NCBI RefSeq assembly: GCF_002068095.1
Contig: NZ_LWIG01000001.1
Span: 317,891 to 361,316, forward strand
DNA from: Bradyrhizobium sacchari
Lineage (GTDB): Bacteria > Pseudomonadota > Alphaproteobacteria > Rhizobiales > Xanthobacteraceae
Length of the DNA stretch: 43,426 nucleotides
Direction of reading: 5' to 3'
Shown here: positions 15,521 to 23,587 of the stretch, in pieces
How positions within the stretch are numbered: the stretch's first letter is position 1
Layout of the letters: every line of letters starts with the position of its first letter
The notes under the pieces: generated by a model
What the model saw: only the letters and a program-made list of their open reading frames with translations
Databases searched by the model: none
What the model was told of the DNA's origin: nothing
Position numbers and translations under genes: made by a program

Positions 15521-16360
15521 ATGGATGCGACCACGCTGCTGACGACACGATCGATAATCGTCTCCGAATTTCGCTGCGATGCGGGACCGGACGACACGCC
15601 GTTTGCGGAATGCCGCACCGGCCATTCCATCGCCTATGTCCGCTCGGGCAGTTTCGGCTGCCATTGCCGTGCCGGCTTCTTCGAGCTGGTGGCGGGCTCG
15701 ATGCTGGTCGGTGCCCCCGGTGAGGAATACACCTGCACGCACGAGCATGTCTCGGGCGACGTCTGCCTCGGCTTCTTCTTCAGTGAGGACCTCGTCGATG
15801 CCCTCGGCGGACAGCGCGAAATCTGGCAGATCGGCGCGACGCCGCCGCTGCCCGAGTTGATGGTGCTGGGCGAGCTGGCCCAGACGGCAGCAGATGGCAA
15901 CAGCGACTTGGGTCTCGACGAGATCGGTCAAATTCTTGCGGGCCGTTTCATTGATGTGGTTTCAGGCAAGGCGCGAAAGCAGGCGACGCCGACGGCGCGC
16001 GACCGCCGCCGCGCCGTCGAGGCCGCGCTGTGGATCGACGACAATTCGCATGCCGAGCTCGACCTCGAGCAGGCGGCAAAGCAGGCAGGCCTCAGCCCGT
16101 TCCATTTCCTGCGGCTGTTCTCTGCCGTGCTTGGCGTCACCCCGCATCAATATCTGGTGCGCTCGCGGCTGCGGCACGCCGCGCGCAAGCTCGCCGACGA
16201 GGACATCGCCGTCACCGACATCGCCTATGACGTCGGCTTCGGCGACCTCTCCAACTTCGTCCGCACGTTTCATCGCGCCGCCGGCGTGTCGCCGACGAAG
16301 TTCCGGCAGGCCGCGAAGGGCGAGCGCAAGATTCTCCAAGAGCAGCTCGCCCTCAACTGA
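15521..16360 (+). CDS. AraC-family transcriptional regulator
   Basis: A 279-residue regulator. The N-terminal part (about residues 1-130) is a cupin-like sensor domain ([36 protein letters not shown]). The C-terminal 100 residues are a double helix-turn-helix: [21 protein letters not shown] and then [28 protein letters not shown]. The start is the ATG at 15521. The VOC-family gene follows on the same strand after 55 bp and may be a target or co-transcribed. Its effector is unknown. N-terminal domains of this kind are found in AraC proteins that respond to small aromatic or hydrophobic compounds, but that is only an inference. Confidence 0.87.
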   Translation: MDATTLLTTRSIIVSEFRCDAGPDDTPFAECRTGHSIAYVRSGSFGCHCRAGFFELVAGSMLVGAPGEEYTCTHEHVSGDVCLGFFFSEDLVDALGGQREIWQIGATPPLPELMVLGELAQTAADGNSDLGLDEIGQILAGRFIDVVSGKARKQATPTARDRRRAVEAALWIDDNSHAELDLEQAAKQAGLSPFHFLRLFSAVLGVTPHQYLVRSRLRHAARKLADEDIAVTDIAYDVGFGDLSNFVRTFHRAAGVSPTKFRQAAKGERKILQEQLALN

Positions 16361-16415
16361 CTAGGCTCGTCTCCGGCGCGCGCCAGTTGCGGCGCGCTTT
16401 GCAATGGAGACGATC

Positions 16416-16775
16416 ATGTACGACCACATCGGATTGCGTGTTGCCGACCTCGACGCCGCCACGCGCTTCTACACCGCGGTGCTGGCGCCGCTTGGTTACG
16501 TCCTCTGCTCCAGTGGTGACGGCTATGCCGGCTTCGGGCCGAAGGGCGAGCCGGGGCTGTGGCTGCACCTGAATAAGGGACGCAAGGCCGACGGCGCGCA
16601 TATCGCGTTTCGTGCCAAGGATCACGACGCGGTCAAGGCGTTTCACAGCGAAGGGCTGAAGAGCGGCGGCCGCGACAATGGCGGCGCCGGACCGCGCAAG
16701 GATTACAGCCCGACCTATTATGCGGCGTTCTTGATCGATCCTGATGGCAACAATGTCGAGGCGGTTTGTGTGTGA
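16416..16775 (+). CDS. VOC-family (glyoxalase/dioxygenase fold) protein
   Basis: A 119-residue protein of the vicinal oxygen chelate superfamily. It begins MYDHIGLRVADLDAATRFYT, with His4 as likely first metal ligand, continues with AHIAFRA (His62), and ends FLIDPDGNNVEAVCV with Glu115 as the usual last ligand. Such proteins bind a divalent metal and act as isomerases, dioxygenases, fosfomycin or bleomycin resistance proteins. The ATG at 16416 has ggag about 9 nt upstream; an ATG at 16404 has none. It lies between the AraC regulator and an inverted repeat. Function is not predictable beyond the fold. Confidence 0.8.
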   Translation: MYDHIGLRVADLDAATRFYTAVLAPLGYVLCSSGDGYAGFGPKGEPGLWLHLNKGRKADGAHIAFRAKDHDAVKAFHSEGLKSGGRDNGGAGPRKDYSPTYYAAFLIDPDGNNVEAVCV

Positions 16776-16786
16776 GCTCTCTCCTT

Positions 16787-16875
16787 CGTCATTGCGAGGA
16801 GCCCTTGCGACGAAGCAATCCAGACTGTCTCTGCGGAAACATCTCTGGATTGCTTCGCTTGCGCTCGCAATGACG
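16787..16875. repeat. Dispersed inverted repeat, family with cgtcattgcgag ends (copy 1)
   Basis: The ends cgtcattgcgag (16787) and ctcgcaatgacg (to 16875) are exact reverse complements, and inner parts gaagcaatccag and ctggattgcttc also pair. A second, cleaner copy is at 27259-27336. The element lies in the gap between the VOC and SRPBCC genes. Confidence 0.85.
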
Positions 16876-16916
16876 GTGTTTGTGGCGACCACTTAATGAA
16901 AATCAAGGACACCTTC

Positions 16917-17318
16917 ATGGCCTCCATCCACAACGACATCCCCCTGCCCGTGCCCGCCCGCGACGTCTGGGACGCGGTGCGCGATTTCGGCGCGCTGCCG
17001 CAGCGGCTGGCACCGGGCTTCGTCACGGCCTGCACGCTCGACGGCGATGCGCGCATCGTCACCTTCGCCAACGGCTCCGTCGCGCGCGAGGTGCTGGTCG
17101 ATTGCGACGACGCGCGGCAGCGTCTCGTCTATGCGATCAACAACGAGCGGCTGAAGCATTACAGCGCCTCGGTGCAGGTGATCGCCGAGGGCGATGCGCG
17201 GTGCCGGTTGGTCTGGATCATCGACATGCTGCCGAACGAGCTCGCGCCGTATGTTCAGGGGCAGACGAGGGAGGCCGTCGCCGCCATCCATCGGGCATTC
17301 CCGCCCGCTTCTGCGTGA
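16917..17318 (+). CDS. SRPBCC-family protein (START/Bet v 1 fold)
   Basis: A 133-residue protein starting at the ATG at 16917 (aagga 8 nt upstream); an ATG at 16896 would add 7 residues. The opening IPLPVPARDVWDAVRDFGALPQRLAPG and the later LVYAINNERLKHYSASVQV and CRLVWIIDMLP are the typical strand-helix pattern of polyketide_cyc2-type SRPBCC proteins. The fold makes a deep hydrophobic pocket for lipids or aromatic compounds. It follows a repeat element and no neighbour shows its role. Confidence 0.75.
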   Translation: MASIHNDIPLPVPARDVWDAVRDFGALPQRLAPGFVTACTLDGDARIVTFANGSVAREVLVDCDDARQRLVYAINNERLKHYSASVQVIAEGDARCRLVWIIDMLPNELAPYVQGQTREAVAAIHRAFPPASA

Positions 17319-17419
17319 TCTTTTTCACAGAGCGGCCTCCTCGCCGGCCGTAACCATGCCCCGCGTGCGTCCGGTTGGCTCCGCTCTCCCGGCGGCGCCG
17401 CGCACGCGAGGAGCATGCC

Positions 17420-17896
17420 ATGAGAGGTGCGGACAAGGTGATCTGCCAGGCAGCCGCCGTGCTGCTGCTGTTTTCGATGTCGAGCGTGCCGGCAAAGGCG
17501 CAGTTCCTCGGCGGCGGGAGCGCCGGCGGCGAGGACATGATGACGCAGATGGCGCCGATGCTGGAAATGATGAAGGCGAAGCTGGGCAAGCGCCGCTTCG
17601 CCATGCTGATGCAGACCATGGGTCCGATGATGAGCCGCATGATGGAGAACGGCGGCATGATGGGCGGGGGCAGTGGCCTTGGTGGCCTCGGCGGCGGTTT
17701 CGGCGCGCCCACTTACGGCGGCACCACCCCGATGGGCGGAAGCGGCTATCTGCCGGCCGGGCTCGGCGGCATGGGCGGCGGCGATATCATGGGCATGCTC
17801 GGCGGCTCCGGTGGCAGCGACATGATGGCGATGATCCCGCAATTGATGCGGCTCGCCAATGCCGGCGGCGGTCATCGCCGTCACCGGCATCGCTAA
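17420..17896 (+). CDS. Secreted methionine- and glycine-rich protein of unknown function
   Basis: A 158-residue protein, start ATG 17420 with gaggag about 8 nt upstream. Residues 1-28 form a signal peptide (AAAVLLLFSM, cleavage after AKA). The mature chain has 23 methionines among about 130 residues, 15 of them in residues 40-81, spaced i, i+4, i+7 and i+11 in a likely helix. After this come GGG and GGM repeats, and the chain ends in a His/Arg tail, HRRHRHR. No known domain is recognised. Methionine and histidine clusters in exported proteins often bind copper or silver, but low-complexity structural proteins look similar. Its stop overlaps the stop of the convergent MATE gene by 2 bases. Confidence 0.75.
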   Translation: MRGADKVICQAAAVLLLFSMSSVPAKAQFLGGGSAGGEDMMTQMAPMLEMMKAKLGKRRFAMLMQTMGPMMSRMMENGGMMGGGSGLGGLGGGFGAPTYGGTTPMGGSGYLPAGLGGMGGGDIMGMLGGSGGSDMMAMIPQLMRLANAGGGHRRHRHR

Positions 17897-19335
17897 TCCG
17901 CCGCGGCCGACAGCGCCGGCCTGATCGCGGGCTTGCCCTCGCGCGGCCCCCAGCGCGTCAGCACGACGCTGGAGCAGGACAGCAGGCCGAGCACGACCAT
18001 CGAGCTCGCGGCCAGCCAGAAGAAGCTCTGCGCCGTGGCCTCGTGCGTCAGCAGCCACCAGCCGACCGCCGAGATGTAGACAAGCCGCGCGGTCTGCGCC
18101 AGCACCGGGCCAATCACCTTCGCCGCGCCTTGCGAGGAGAAATACATCGTCGTTGCAAGGCCGAAGAACGCGTAGAACGGCCCGACCGTCGAGAGATATT
18201 GATGGCTCGCCGCGCGCACGACCGGGCTGTCGGTGAAGATGTTGACCCAGAGATCGGGGAAGATCGCAACGAGGCATGCCGGCATGCCGACTGCCACGAA
18301 GGCGGCGGCACTGGCGATCCAGGCAACGCGGCGGGCGCGCGCGATGCGGCCCGCACCGATCGCCATGCCGACCATCGGCACGCAGGCAATGCCGAACGAG
18401 AACGCGATCGAGGTCAGCAAAAATTCCAGCCGCGCGCCGATGCCGTAACCGGCGAGGATGGCGGTGCCGAACTTCGCCAGCATGTGGGTGAAGATCGAGA
18501 TCGTCAGCACCGATTGCAGCGGTGAGAAGCAGGCGATGGCGCCGACCTTGAGGATGTCGAAGAACATCGCCCATTGGATGCGAAGGCCACGCAGCTTCGG
18601 TGCGATCCGCGCGCGGCCGGAGAACAGGTACCAGCCCATGATGCAGATGTTCATGGTGTAGGCGATCAGCGCGCCGGCCGCGACGCCGCGCATGCCGAAC
18701 TGCGGCACCGGACCGAGCCCGAGGCCGAGGGCGCCGCCAAGCAGGATCTGCCAGGCTGCGGAGTTGAGGATCAGGAACGACGGCAGCTTCATGTTGCCGG
18801 TGCCGCGCAAGATGCCCGCCATGGTGTTGAGCAGCCAGGGCAGCACGGCGCCGCCGAAAAACACCTGCGTATAGGCGATCGCATGGGTGAGCACGTCGCC
18901 GCGGCCGCCGAGCATTTCGAGCACCCTGGGTCCGAAGATCAGCATGCCCAGCATGAAGACGAGGCCGAAGCTGATGCCGATCAGCATCGCATGCATCGCG
19001 AGCGTGCCGGCACGCTCGCGGTCGCCGGCGCCGAGCGCGCGTGCGATGGCGGACGCCACGGCGCCGCCCATGGCGCCGCCCGACATCGTCATGGTCAGGA
19101 TTACTGTCGGAAACACCAGCGCCATCGCGGCCAGCGCCTCGACGCCGAGACGGCCGATATAGGAGGTCTCGGCGATCACCGTACAGGTGCCCGCCGACAG
19201 CCCGATCACGGTCGGCCAGGCGAGCCCCAGCAGCGTGCGCAGGATCGGCCCGTCGATCAGCGCGCTCCTTAGGGGACGCGGCGGTGGCGGCGGGCGTTCT
19301 TGCTCATCGACCGGGATCTCGGCGATGTCGGACAT
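17893..19335 (-). CDS. MATE-family efflux transporter
   Basis: A 480-residue inner-membrane protein with about twelve hydrophobic segments, which fits MATE (multidrug and toxin extrusion, NorM-like) exporters driven by proton or sodium gradients. Typical parts are LLGLAWPTVIGLSAGT in helix 1, ALAAMALVFPTVIL, GAMGGAVASAIARALGAGD, and in the second half FGIACVPMVGMAIGAGR, which repeats the first-half pattern. The ATG at 19335 (gggagg just upstream) is chosen over an in-frame start at 19374 that lacks a site. A proline-rich cytosolic N-terminus precedes helix 1. It converges with the Met-rich protein gene, sharing stop-codon bases. Substrate is unknown. Confidence 0.88.
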   Translation of the reverse strand: MSDIAEIPVDEQERPPPPPRPLRSALIDGPILRTLLGLAWPTVIGLSAGTCTVIAETSYIGRLGVEALAAMALVFPTVILTMTMSGGAMGGAVASAIARALGAGDRERAGTLAMHAMLIGISFGLVFMLGMLIFGPRVLEMLGGRGDVLTHAIAYTQVFFGGAVLPWLLNTMAGILRGTGNMKLPSFLILNSAAWQILLGGALGLGLGPVPQFGMRGVAAGALIAYTMNICIMGWYLFSGRARIAPKLRGLRIQWAMFFDILKVGAIACFSPLQSVLTISIFTHMLAKFGTAILAGYGIGARLEFLLTSIAFSFGIACVPMVGMAIGAGRIARARRVAWIASAAAFVAVGMPACLVAIFPDLWVNIFTDSPVVRAASHQYLSTVGPFYAFFGLATTMYFSSQGAAKVIGPVLAQTARLVYISAVGWWLLTHEATAQSFFWLAASSMVVLGLLSCSSVVLTRWGPREGKPAIRPALSAAAD

Positions 19336-19628
19336 GTCCTCCCCCGGACACAGGCGCCATTTGCAGCGCGGCAATCACCTGGTGTGCCAATAACCTTATT
19401 CGCGTGAAGGCGCGGCGAGAGGCTTGTTAGCACGGCGATTGCCGATTCCTCCTGCGCTTCATGCAGGCGTGCCCTGCGGCAGCGCATTCCGATGGGTGGA
19501 ATTCGTTTTTTCTCCCTCTCTGCATTCTTACGGATTGCAGGGGCCCTGCCCGCACGGTGAGAATTGGACTCGCGGAGACTCCCCTCGCCCCGCTTGCGGG
19601 GAGAGGTGCCCGCTGCAATACCGTCGAT
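19336..19628. other. Intergenic region without recognised gene
   Basis: 293 bp between the MATE start and the stop of the unrecognised 350-residue protein. It holds the MATE promoter region, a T-rich stretch at 19506-19513 and a GC-rich hairpin phrase (ccccgcttgcgggg, 19589-19602) of the sort found in dispersed repeats. No open frame with coding character or RNA gene is seen. Confidence 0.6.
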
Positions 19629-20681
19629 CTACTCGATGGTCCACACCAGTGGCGGACGGCCGCCTGCAGCGGTGCGCAGGTGTACGCCGATGTGCCGGCC
19701 ACATCCAGCAGCAAGGCCTTCGAACAATCCCTCCAGCACCTTTGCGCAGGCGCGGTGATAGTCGGCTACTTCGTCCATCAGCTTCCAGTTCTGCTGGCGG
19801 ATTTCGAACGCGCCTTCGGGCTGCGTCGTCTCGGCCGCGTCATCCTGCGCGGCGAACAGCGCAGTCACGAATGATGCAAACTCGCTTGCGCCGCCGCGGG
19901 TCAGCGACAGCGCTGCTGCAACATCATCAAAGTACTGCATCCCGATCAGCTTGCCGGTGAGATGCAGGAGATAGCCGGCGTCTTCCGGGCCGAACAGCTG
20001 CACCATGACGGGCGCGGCGGTGCGGACATATTCCATGGCGTAGTTGCGATAGGCTTTTTCCAGCCGCGGTTTTGGCCAGCTCGCAACAGGGAGCGCCGGC
20101 GCAGTCTTGGCATCGAACAGCGGCGCCTCCAGATGTCGCGCGAACACGAGGCGCTGGTCCAGCTCGAGCGGATGATCGTATTGGTGATAGTAACCTTCGA
20201 GGCCGTCCTGGCCGTCGACGCTCTGCTTGGTGCAGACGAAGCCAAGCCTGAGATCGCCGAGCGCGACGCCGTTGTTGGCGTGCCAGCCGCGCAGCATCGC
20301 GCGTGAGACCTCGCCCGGCACGCCGCAGATCGCGGTGCCCTTCCAGATCCAGCGCGGCGGCGGATAGCGGATCCAGGCTTTGGTGTCGCTCTCGTACATG
20401 TATTCGACATGCACGCCGCCGATCCAGTTGGAGAGATAGTGATATTGCGCGGCAGCCACCGCCGGCGGCAGATGGTCGAGCCCGAGCTTTTGCAGGCCAG
20501 GCAGGAAGCGCTCCTGCTGCTGGCGGCGAAACACGCGGAAGACGAATTCCGCCGCATCCGCCGTGCCGCGGCGCGTGACCACGGTGAGGATGAGGCCGGT
20601 GAAATAGGCGTGATAGAGATCGGCGACCGCACGCCAGCGCTTCCATTGCGCTTCCTGCGCGAGATCTGATGCGGCGGTCAT
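19629..20681 (-). CDS. Conserved-looking protein of unknown function, 350 residues
   Basis: I do not recognise this protein. The ATG at 20681 has gggag 5 nt upstream and begins MTAASDLAQEAQWKRW; an earlier in-frame start at 20738 adds 19 residues of poor quality. The chain has no signal peptide or membrane helix and is rich in Trp, Tyr and His (YHYLSNWIGGVHVEYMYES, YPPPRWIWKG, GYYHQYDHPL), which suggests a folded enzyme or ligand-binding protein, perhaps with a cofactor. Codon use and GC match the neighbours, so it is a real native gene. No operon partner: it is followed by an intergenic region and preceded by a repeat. Confidence 0.7.
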   Translation of the reverse strand: MTAASDLAQEAQWKRWRAVADLYHAYFTGLILTVVTRRGTADAAEFVFRVFRRQQQERFLPGLQKLGLDHLPPAVAAAQYHYLSNWIGGVHVEYMYESDTKAWIRYPPPRWIWKGTAICGVPGEVSRAMLRGWHANNGVALGDLRLGFVCTKQSVDGQDGLEGYYHQYDHPLELDQRLVFARHLEAPLFDAKTAPALPVASWPKPRLEKAYRNYAMEYVRTAAPVMVQLFGPEDAGYLLHLTGKLIGMQYFDDVAAALSLTRGGASEFASFVTALFAAQDDAAETTQPEGAFEIRQQNWKLMDEVADYHRACAKVLEGLFEGLAAGCGRHIGVHLRTAAGGRPPLVWTIE

Positions 20682-20754
20682 GTTCGCTCCCGGCTTGTTG
20701 TTTTGCCGGAGTGTGTCATCGCGGAAGGGGCTGCGCAACCAACCGCGCGCTCGG

Positions 20755-20861
20755 TGTCATCGCCCGGCGAAGACCGGGCGATCCAGTATTCCAGAGACGG
20801 TCGTGACTGAATCGAGAGGCCGGGGCGTACTGGATTCCCCGCCTTCGCGGGGAATGACAGC
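20755..20861. repeat. Dispersed inverted repeat element
   Basis: The element holds two GC hairpins, cgcccgg/ccgggcg (20761-20780) and ttccccgc/gcggggaa (about 20835-20853), around a central inverted pair atccagta (20781-20788) / tactggat (20828-20835). It lies between the 350-residue protein and the end of the dCTP deaminase gene. Confidence 0.75.
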
Positions 20862-20878
20862 GGAGGATGGGGCTAGCG

Positions 20879-22015
20879 CTATACCCGAAAATGCTTGGAG
20901 AGCTTCAGGCCCTGCGCCTGGTAGTTGGAGCCGATGCGCTGGCCGTACATCGCATCGGGGCGCGCGAGCATCTTCTCGTAGACGAGACGGCCGACGATCT
21001 GGCCGTGCTCGAGGATGAAGGGCACTTCGCGCGAGCGCACTTCGAGCACGGCGCGCGCGCCCTGCCCGCCGGCGCCGGCATAGCCGAAGCCGGGATCGAA
21101 GAAGCCGGCATAGTGCACGCGGAATTCACCGACCAAGGGATCGAACGGCACCATCTCCGCGGCGTAGTCGGGCGGCACCTGCACAGCTTCCTTGGAGGCG
21201 AGGATGTAGAACTCGCCGGGGTCGAGGATCAGACTGCCATCGGGCCGCGCCGAGATCGGCTCCCAGAAATCTTCCACCGCATAGCCGGCGCGGCGATCAA
21301 CGTCGACGACGCCGGTGTGGCGCTTGGCGCGGTAGCCGACGAAGCCGTTCGCCTTCTCGCCGGAGAGATCGACGGAGACGGCAACGCCGCCTGAGAGATC
21401 GGCATCGTCGATGTCGACGAGGCGCTCGGCGGCATGCAAGCCATCGAGTTCGTCGGCGTTGAGAATGGCGTCCCCCGTGCGGAAGCGCACCTGCGACAGG
21501 CGCGAGCCCTCGCGCACCAGCACCGGAAAGGTCTTCGGGCTGATCTCGGCATAGAGCGGGCCGTGATAGCCGGCGCCGATCATGTCGAAGCGGCGGGTGC
21601 CGTCGGCGATGACGCGGGTGAAGACGTCGAGACGACCTGTCGAGCTTTTCGGATTGGCAGCTGCGACGATCTCCGGTGGCAGCGCAAGGCTCTCGAGCAG
21701 CGGCACGATGTAGACGCAGTTGGTCTCCAGCACCGCGCCGTCGGCGAGGCTGAATTCGTGCAGCTTCAGTTCATCGATGCGCTCGGCGACCGTGGCGCCG
21801 GGCCCGGGCAGAAAACTGGCGCGGACACGATAGGCGATGTCGCCGAGGCGCAGATCGAGGCTGGCCGGCTGGATCTGGCTTTCGACGAAATCGTATGCGG
21901 GCAGGATGAGACCTGCCTCCGCCATCGCCGCGATCATGCGGTCGGGCAGGATACCATTGGCGTCGGCGGCGATCGAAAAGCTCAACCGGGGGTCCTCGTC
22001 AGGGGTCAAACGCAT
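20879..22015 (-). CDS. dcd: 2'-deoxycytidine 5'-triphosphate deaminase, double-domain form
   Basis: A 378-residue protein, about twice the length of E. coli Dcd (about 190). The first half carries the Dcd/dUTPase marks IQPASLDLRLGDIAYRVRASFLPG and NPKSSTGRLDVFTRV (residues 121-135) with GYHGPLYAEISP; the second half repeats the fold with VHYAGFFDPGFGYAG and VPFILEHGQIVGRLVYEKM. This long form is the usual alphaproteobacterial enzyme. It deaminates dCTP to dUTP, feeding dTMP synthesis, in the cytosol. Start ATG at 22015 has no strong ribosome-binding site. It is divergent from metZ; the upstream region holds the metZ promoter and riboswitch. Confidence 0.9.
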   Translation of the reverse strand: MRLTPDEDPRLSFSIAADANGILPDRMIAAMAEAGLILPAYDFVESQIQPASLDLRLGDIAYRVRASFLPGPGATVAERIDELKLHEFSLADGAVLETNCVYIVPLLESLALPPEIVAAANPKSSTGRLDVFTRVIADGTRRFDMIGAGYHGPLYAEISPKTFPVLVREGSRLSQVRFRTGDAILNADELDGLHAAERLVDIDDADLSGGVAVSVDLSGEKANGFVGYRAKRHTGVVDVDRRAGYAVEDFWEPISARPDGSLILDPGEFYILASKEAVQVPPDYAAEMVPFDPLVGEFRVHYAGFFDPGFGYAGAGGQGARAVLEVRSREVPFILEHGQIVGRLVYEKMLARPDAMYGQRIGSNYQAQGLKLSKHFRV

Positions 22016-22063
22016 CCGGACATGCGGGAAATACTAGCCTTTTACGGCTATCCGATGGACGCC

Positions 22064-22092
22064 TTGACGGAAAGGCCATTGCGGAATATGAG
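22064..22092 (+). promoter_or_regulatory. Sigma70-type promoter of metZ
   Basis: ttgacg (22064-22069) and tatgag (22087-22092) are 17 bp apart. Transcription would begin at about 22099, a few nt before the SAM-II aptamer, which fits well. Confidence 0.65.
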
Positions 22093-22103
22093 CATCACTT
22101 ATC

Positions 22104-22157
22104 CCGTGGTGATTTGAGCCGGCCGGCTTGCAGCCACGTTAAATAAGTCGCTAAACA
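22104..22157 (+). ncRNA. SAM-II riboswitch aptamer
   Basis: The sequence matches the SAM-II (metA motif) pattern known from alphaproteobacterial methionine genes. Stem P1 is cgtgg (22105-22109) with ccacg (22134-22138), followed in the loop by tgatttga, then the conserved ttgcagccacgttaaa stretch and cgctaaa (22150-22155), which forms the pseudoknot. The size of about 52 nt is right. Binding of S-adenosylmethionine should lower expression of metZ, whose ATG lies about 93 nt downstream. Confidence 0.9.
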
Positions 22158-22177
22158 GGCCGGGGACCTCTGTGATC

Positions 22178-22210
22178 CCGGCCCGTGGTTTTGTCCAGGC
22201 CGGTTTTTTT
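22178..22210 (+). terminator. Candidate riboswitch-controlled terminator
   Basis: ccggcc (22178-22183) can pair with ggccgg (22198-22203), and seven T follow at 22204-22210. The same ccggcc can instead pair with ggccggg at 22158-22164 directly after the aptamer. The two pairings exclude each other, as in an attenuator. Confidence 0.6.
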
Positions 22211-22249
22211 GTGACCGTTTTCGACGAAACGGTCATGTCGGAGGGTCCT

Positions 22250-23437
22250 ATGTCGAAGTCGCCTGCGAACTACCGCCCCGAAACCCGCCTGGTCCATTCC
22301 GGCACCCTGCGCTCGCAATATGGCGAGACGTCGGAGGCGCTGTTTTTGACGCAAGGCTATGTCTACAACAGCGCCGAGGAGTGCGAGGCGCGGTTCAAGG
22401 GCGAGGATCCCGGCTTCATCTATTCGCGCTACTCCAACCCGACCATTGCGATGTTCGAGCGCCGCATGATCGAGCTCGAAGGCGCCGAGGCCGCCCGCTC
22501 GGCGGCAACGGGCATGGCGGCGGTGACGACCGCGATCCTGGCCCCGCTCAAGGCCGGCGATCACGTCGTTGCCTCCCGCGCGCTGTTCGGCTCCTGCCTC
22601 TACGTCATCCAGGACCTCCTGCCGCGCTACGGCATCGAGACCACGCTGGTGGACGGCCTCGATCTGGACCAATGGCAGCGCGCGCTCAGGCCGAACACCA
22701 AGACATTCTTCCTGGAGAGCCCGACCAACCCGACGCTCGATGTGCTCGACATTCCCGGCATTGCCGAGATCGCGCACAAGGGCGGCGCGCGGCTCGTCGT
22801 CGACAACGTGTTCGCAACGCCGATCTGGCAGAGCCCGCTGGCGCTGGGCGCCGACGTCGTCGTCTACTCCGCGACCAAGCACATCGACGGCCAGGGCCGG
22901 TGCCTCGGCGGCATCATCCTGTCCTCGGAAGCCTTCATTGCCGAGCACCTGCATAATTTCATGCGCCAGACCGGCCCGTCGATCTCGCCGTTCAACGCCT
23001 GGGTCCTGCTCAAGGGCCTGGAGACGCTGGGCGTGCGCGTGCGCGCGCAGACCGATACAGCGGGGCGCGTCGCCGAGGTGCTGGCGAGCCACCCCAAGAT
23101 CTCGCGGCTGGTCTATCCCGGACGGGCCGATCATCCGCAGGCGGCGCTGGTGAAGAAGCAGATGCGCGGCGGCTCGACGCTGGTTGGCTTCGAGGTGAAG
23201 GGCGGCAAGGCGGCGGCGTTCCGCGTGCTCAACGAGCTGAAGCTTGCGAAGATCTCGAACAATCTCGGCGACGCCAAGAGCCTCGTGACGCATCCGGCCA
23301 CGACGACCCATCAGCGCCTGAAGCCGGAAGACCGCGCCGCGCTCGGCATCAGCGAAGGCTTCATCCGCTTCTCCGCGGGGCTGGAGCACGCGGATGATCT
23401 GATCGAGGATCTGACAGCGGCGCTGGAAAAGGCGTGA
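22250..23437 (+). CDS. metZ: O-succinylhomoserine sulfhydrylase
   Basis: A 395-residue PLP enzyme of the Cys/Met metabolism family. It uses sulfide and O-succinylhomoserine to make homocysteine for methionine synthesis in the cytosol. Marks include TRLVHSGTLRSQYGETSEAL, YSRYSNPT, SAATGMAAVTTAIL, the cofactor Asp in VVDNVFATP, the Schiff-base Lys210 in YSATKHIDGQGR, and the C-terminal SLVTHPATTTH. The ATG at 22250 follows ggaggg; upstream in-frame starts (22172, 22235) would fall in the riboswitch leader. Control by a SAM-II riboswitch agrees with the assignment. MetY or cystathionine gamma-synthase are close relatives, but the sequence details favour MetZ. Confidence 0.92.
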   Translation: MSKSPANYRPETRLVHSGTLRSQYGETSEALFLTQGYVYNSAEECEARFKGEDPGFIYSRYSNPTIAMFERRMIELEGAEAARSAATGMAAVTTAILAPLKAGDHVVASRALFGSCLYVIQDLLPRYGIETTLVDGLDLDQWQRALRPNTKTFFLESPTNPTLDVLDIPGIAEIAHKGGARLVVDNVFATPIWQSPLALGADVVVYSATKHIDGQGRCLGGIILSSEAFIAEHLHNFMRQTGPSISPFNAWVLLKGLETLGVRVRAQTDTAGRVAEVLASHPKISRLVYPGRADHPQAALVKKQMRGGSTLVGFEVKGGKAAAFRVLNELKLAKISNNLGDAKSLVTHPATTTHQRLKPEDRAALGISEGFIRFSAGLEHADDLIEDLTAALEKA

Positions 23438-23444
23438 GATTGTT

Positions 23445-23470
23445 GTCGTCCCGGCGAAGGCCGGGACGAC
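23445..23470. repeat. GC hairpin after metZ (11-bp perfect stem)
   Basis: gtcgtcccggc / gccgggacgac flank a gaag loop 8 bp after the metZ stop. There is no T-run. It may protect the 3' end of the transcript or be part of a dispersed repeat; a second inverted pair, cgtgcccacc / ggtgggcacg, follows at 23503-23549. Confidence 0.7.
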
Positions 23471-23587
23471 AGCGGATAGAATGGTAGGGCGGGCAAAGCG
23501 AAGCGTGCCCACCGTTCAAACGTACACTGCCGATAGATGGTGGGCACGGCGCAGAGCGCGCATCTGCCCCCCTGCGGCACCGCGCCT

